A stretch of 21,348 bases of DNA from Clostridiales bacterium (lineage in GTDB: Bacteria; Bacillota; Clostridia; Oscillospirales; Oscillospiraceae): the NCBI GenBank assembly GCA_004554585.1, contig SFLH01000018.1, positions 1 to 21,348 of the forward strand, read 5' to 3'. Under the pieces are notes generated by a model, which was given only the letters and a program-made list of their open reading frames with translations, had not been told where the DNA came from and did not search any database. Position numbers and translations under genes: made by a program. Of this stretch, positions 20,838 to 21,348 are shown one piece after another (the first letter of the stretch is position 1; every line of letters begins with the position of its first letter).

Positions 20838-21348
20838 TTAGATTTTTAAATCTGTCCAACTCTCCCCGCTGGCGGTGTTGTGATGATTATGGGCGTTGCT
20901 GGCCTCCACGATGGTGTAGTATGCCCAGTGGTCCTTGGCAACGTCCGCGAACAGCCGCAGCTGGCTGGCATGGGCGTCCACGTAGGCCTCGTCCGCCGAC
21001 CGGGCCAGCATCCGGTTGGTGATGGCGGCCACCTCTGCCCGCTTGATGGTGCTCTCAGGCCGGAAGGTGCCGTCCTCGTAGCCGTTGATCCAGCCGTACT
21101 GGACGGCCCCCACCACCACGTCATAGAACCACTGGTCCGGGTTCACATCGGAGAAACGGTTCTCGCCAGTGGTCTCTCCGTTGGTAAAGCGCATGGCGAT
21201 GGCGGTAAATTCCGCCCGGGTGATGGCGCGGTCCGGCTGGAAGCGGTTGCCCTCCACCCCCTGGATCATGCCCAGGGAGGCCAGGGTATTCACTGCCTCG
21301 GCATACCAGGCGTCTGCCGACACGTCGGTGAAGGAGGCAGTGCCTGCT
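20838..21348 (-). CDS. SLH-domain protein, C-terminal part (5' end outside window)
   Basis: At least 169 residues, running off the right edge, so the beginning is not visible. It carries SLH repeats: FTDVSADAWYAEAVNTLASLG...ITRAEFTAIAMRF, FSDVNPDQWFYDVVVGAVQYG...IKRAEVAAITNRML, and a shorter third, FADVAKDHWAYYTIVEA, that ends in a His/Asn-rich NAHNHHNT tail. SLH triplets bind pyruvylated secondary cell-wall polymer, so this is the C-terminal wall anchor of a surface or S-layer-associated protein. An internal GTG at 21323 is not the start, because the repeat begins upstream of it. What the N-terminal part does cannot be told. Confidence 0.88.
   Translation of the reverse strand, partial: AGTASFTDVSADAWYAEAVNTLASLGMIQGVEGNRFQPDRAITRAEFTAIAMRFTNGETTGENRFSDVNPDQWFYDVVVGAVQYGWINGYEDGTFRPESTIKRAEVAAITNRMLARSADEAYVDAHASQLRLFADVAKDHWAYYTIVEASNAHNHHNTASGESWTDLKI

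Overview
The window looks like a gut-type, spore-forming Firmicute of the Clostridia, most likely an Oscillospiraceae relative (inference). The signs are a GC-rich body, strong AGGAGG-type ribosome binding sites, sigma-A promoters with 17-base spacers, many intrinsic terminators, SLH surface proteins, a BclA-like collagen protein and SleC-like germination genes. The first ~1.35 kb does not fit. It opens with the N-terminal half of a Bacteroidota-like MnmE, joined in frame at about base 544 to the C-terminal half of a HerA-like ATPase, and this stretch and the AT-rich bases after it look foreign or misassembled.

Layout. 2-1345: mnmE/HerA chimera, 5' partial. 1346-1911: AT-rich intergenic DNA with a possible short transcript. 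1912-2328: DUF3788 protein. 2441-4518 (minus): PAP2 phosphatase, a PRK06851-type P-loop ATPase and DUF6514. 4885-5085: two serine tRNAs on one promoter. 5251-6639: collagen-like surface protein. 6906-9026: AlkD-like DNA glycosylase, YjbR/MmcQ protein and zinc alcohol dehydrogenase, between one promoter and one terminator. 9110-11559 (minus): CAT-like acetyltransferase, Big2/YARHG lipoprotein and metallo-beta-lactamase-fold hydrolase. 11684-13875: three tightly packed genes that together make up a SleC-like spore-cortex lytic enzyme. 13940-16672 (minus): large SLH L,D-transpeptidase. 16859-18315 (minus): YgjP-type metallopeptidase and acyl-ACP thioesterase, overlapping by 4 bases. 18444-18713: GIY-YIG protein. 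18724-19116 (minus): small membrane protein. 19320-19395: tRNA-Ala(CGC). 19433-20145: non-coding, starting with a cluster of hairpins. 20146-20817: calcineurin-like phosphatase. 20838-21348 (minus): C-terminus of an SLH protein.

Much of the content concerns the envelope and the spore: cortex lysis, peptidoglycan crosslinking by an SLH-anchored enzyme, a collagen-like filament protein, a PAP2 lipid phosphatase and an acyl-ACP thioesterase. The most notable observations are the chimeric left end, the SleC-like enzyme split over three cistrons, the SLH/L,D-transpeptidase architecture, a palindromic terminator that encodes the same C-terminal end for two convergent genes, and a near-identical terminator stem used at two distant sites. 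I see no CRISPR array, insertion sequence or complete prophage. I did not find a clear new multi-gene defence system; the HerA fragment is the only hint of one, and it is broken.
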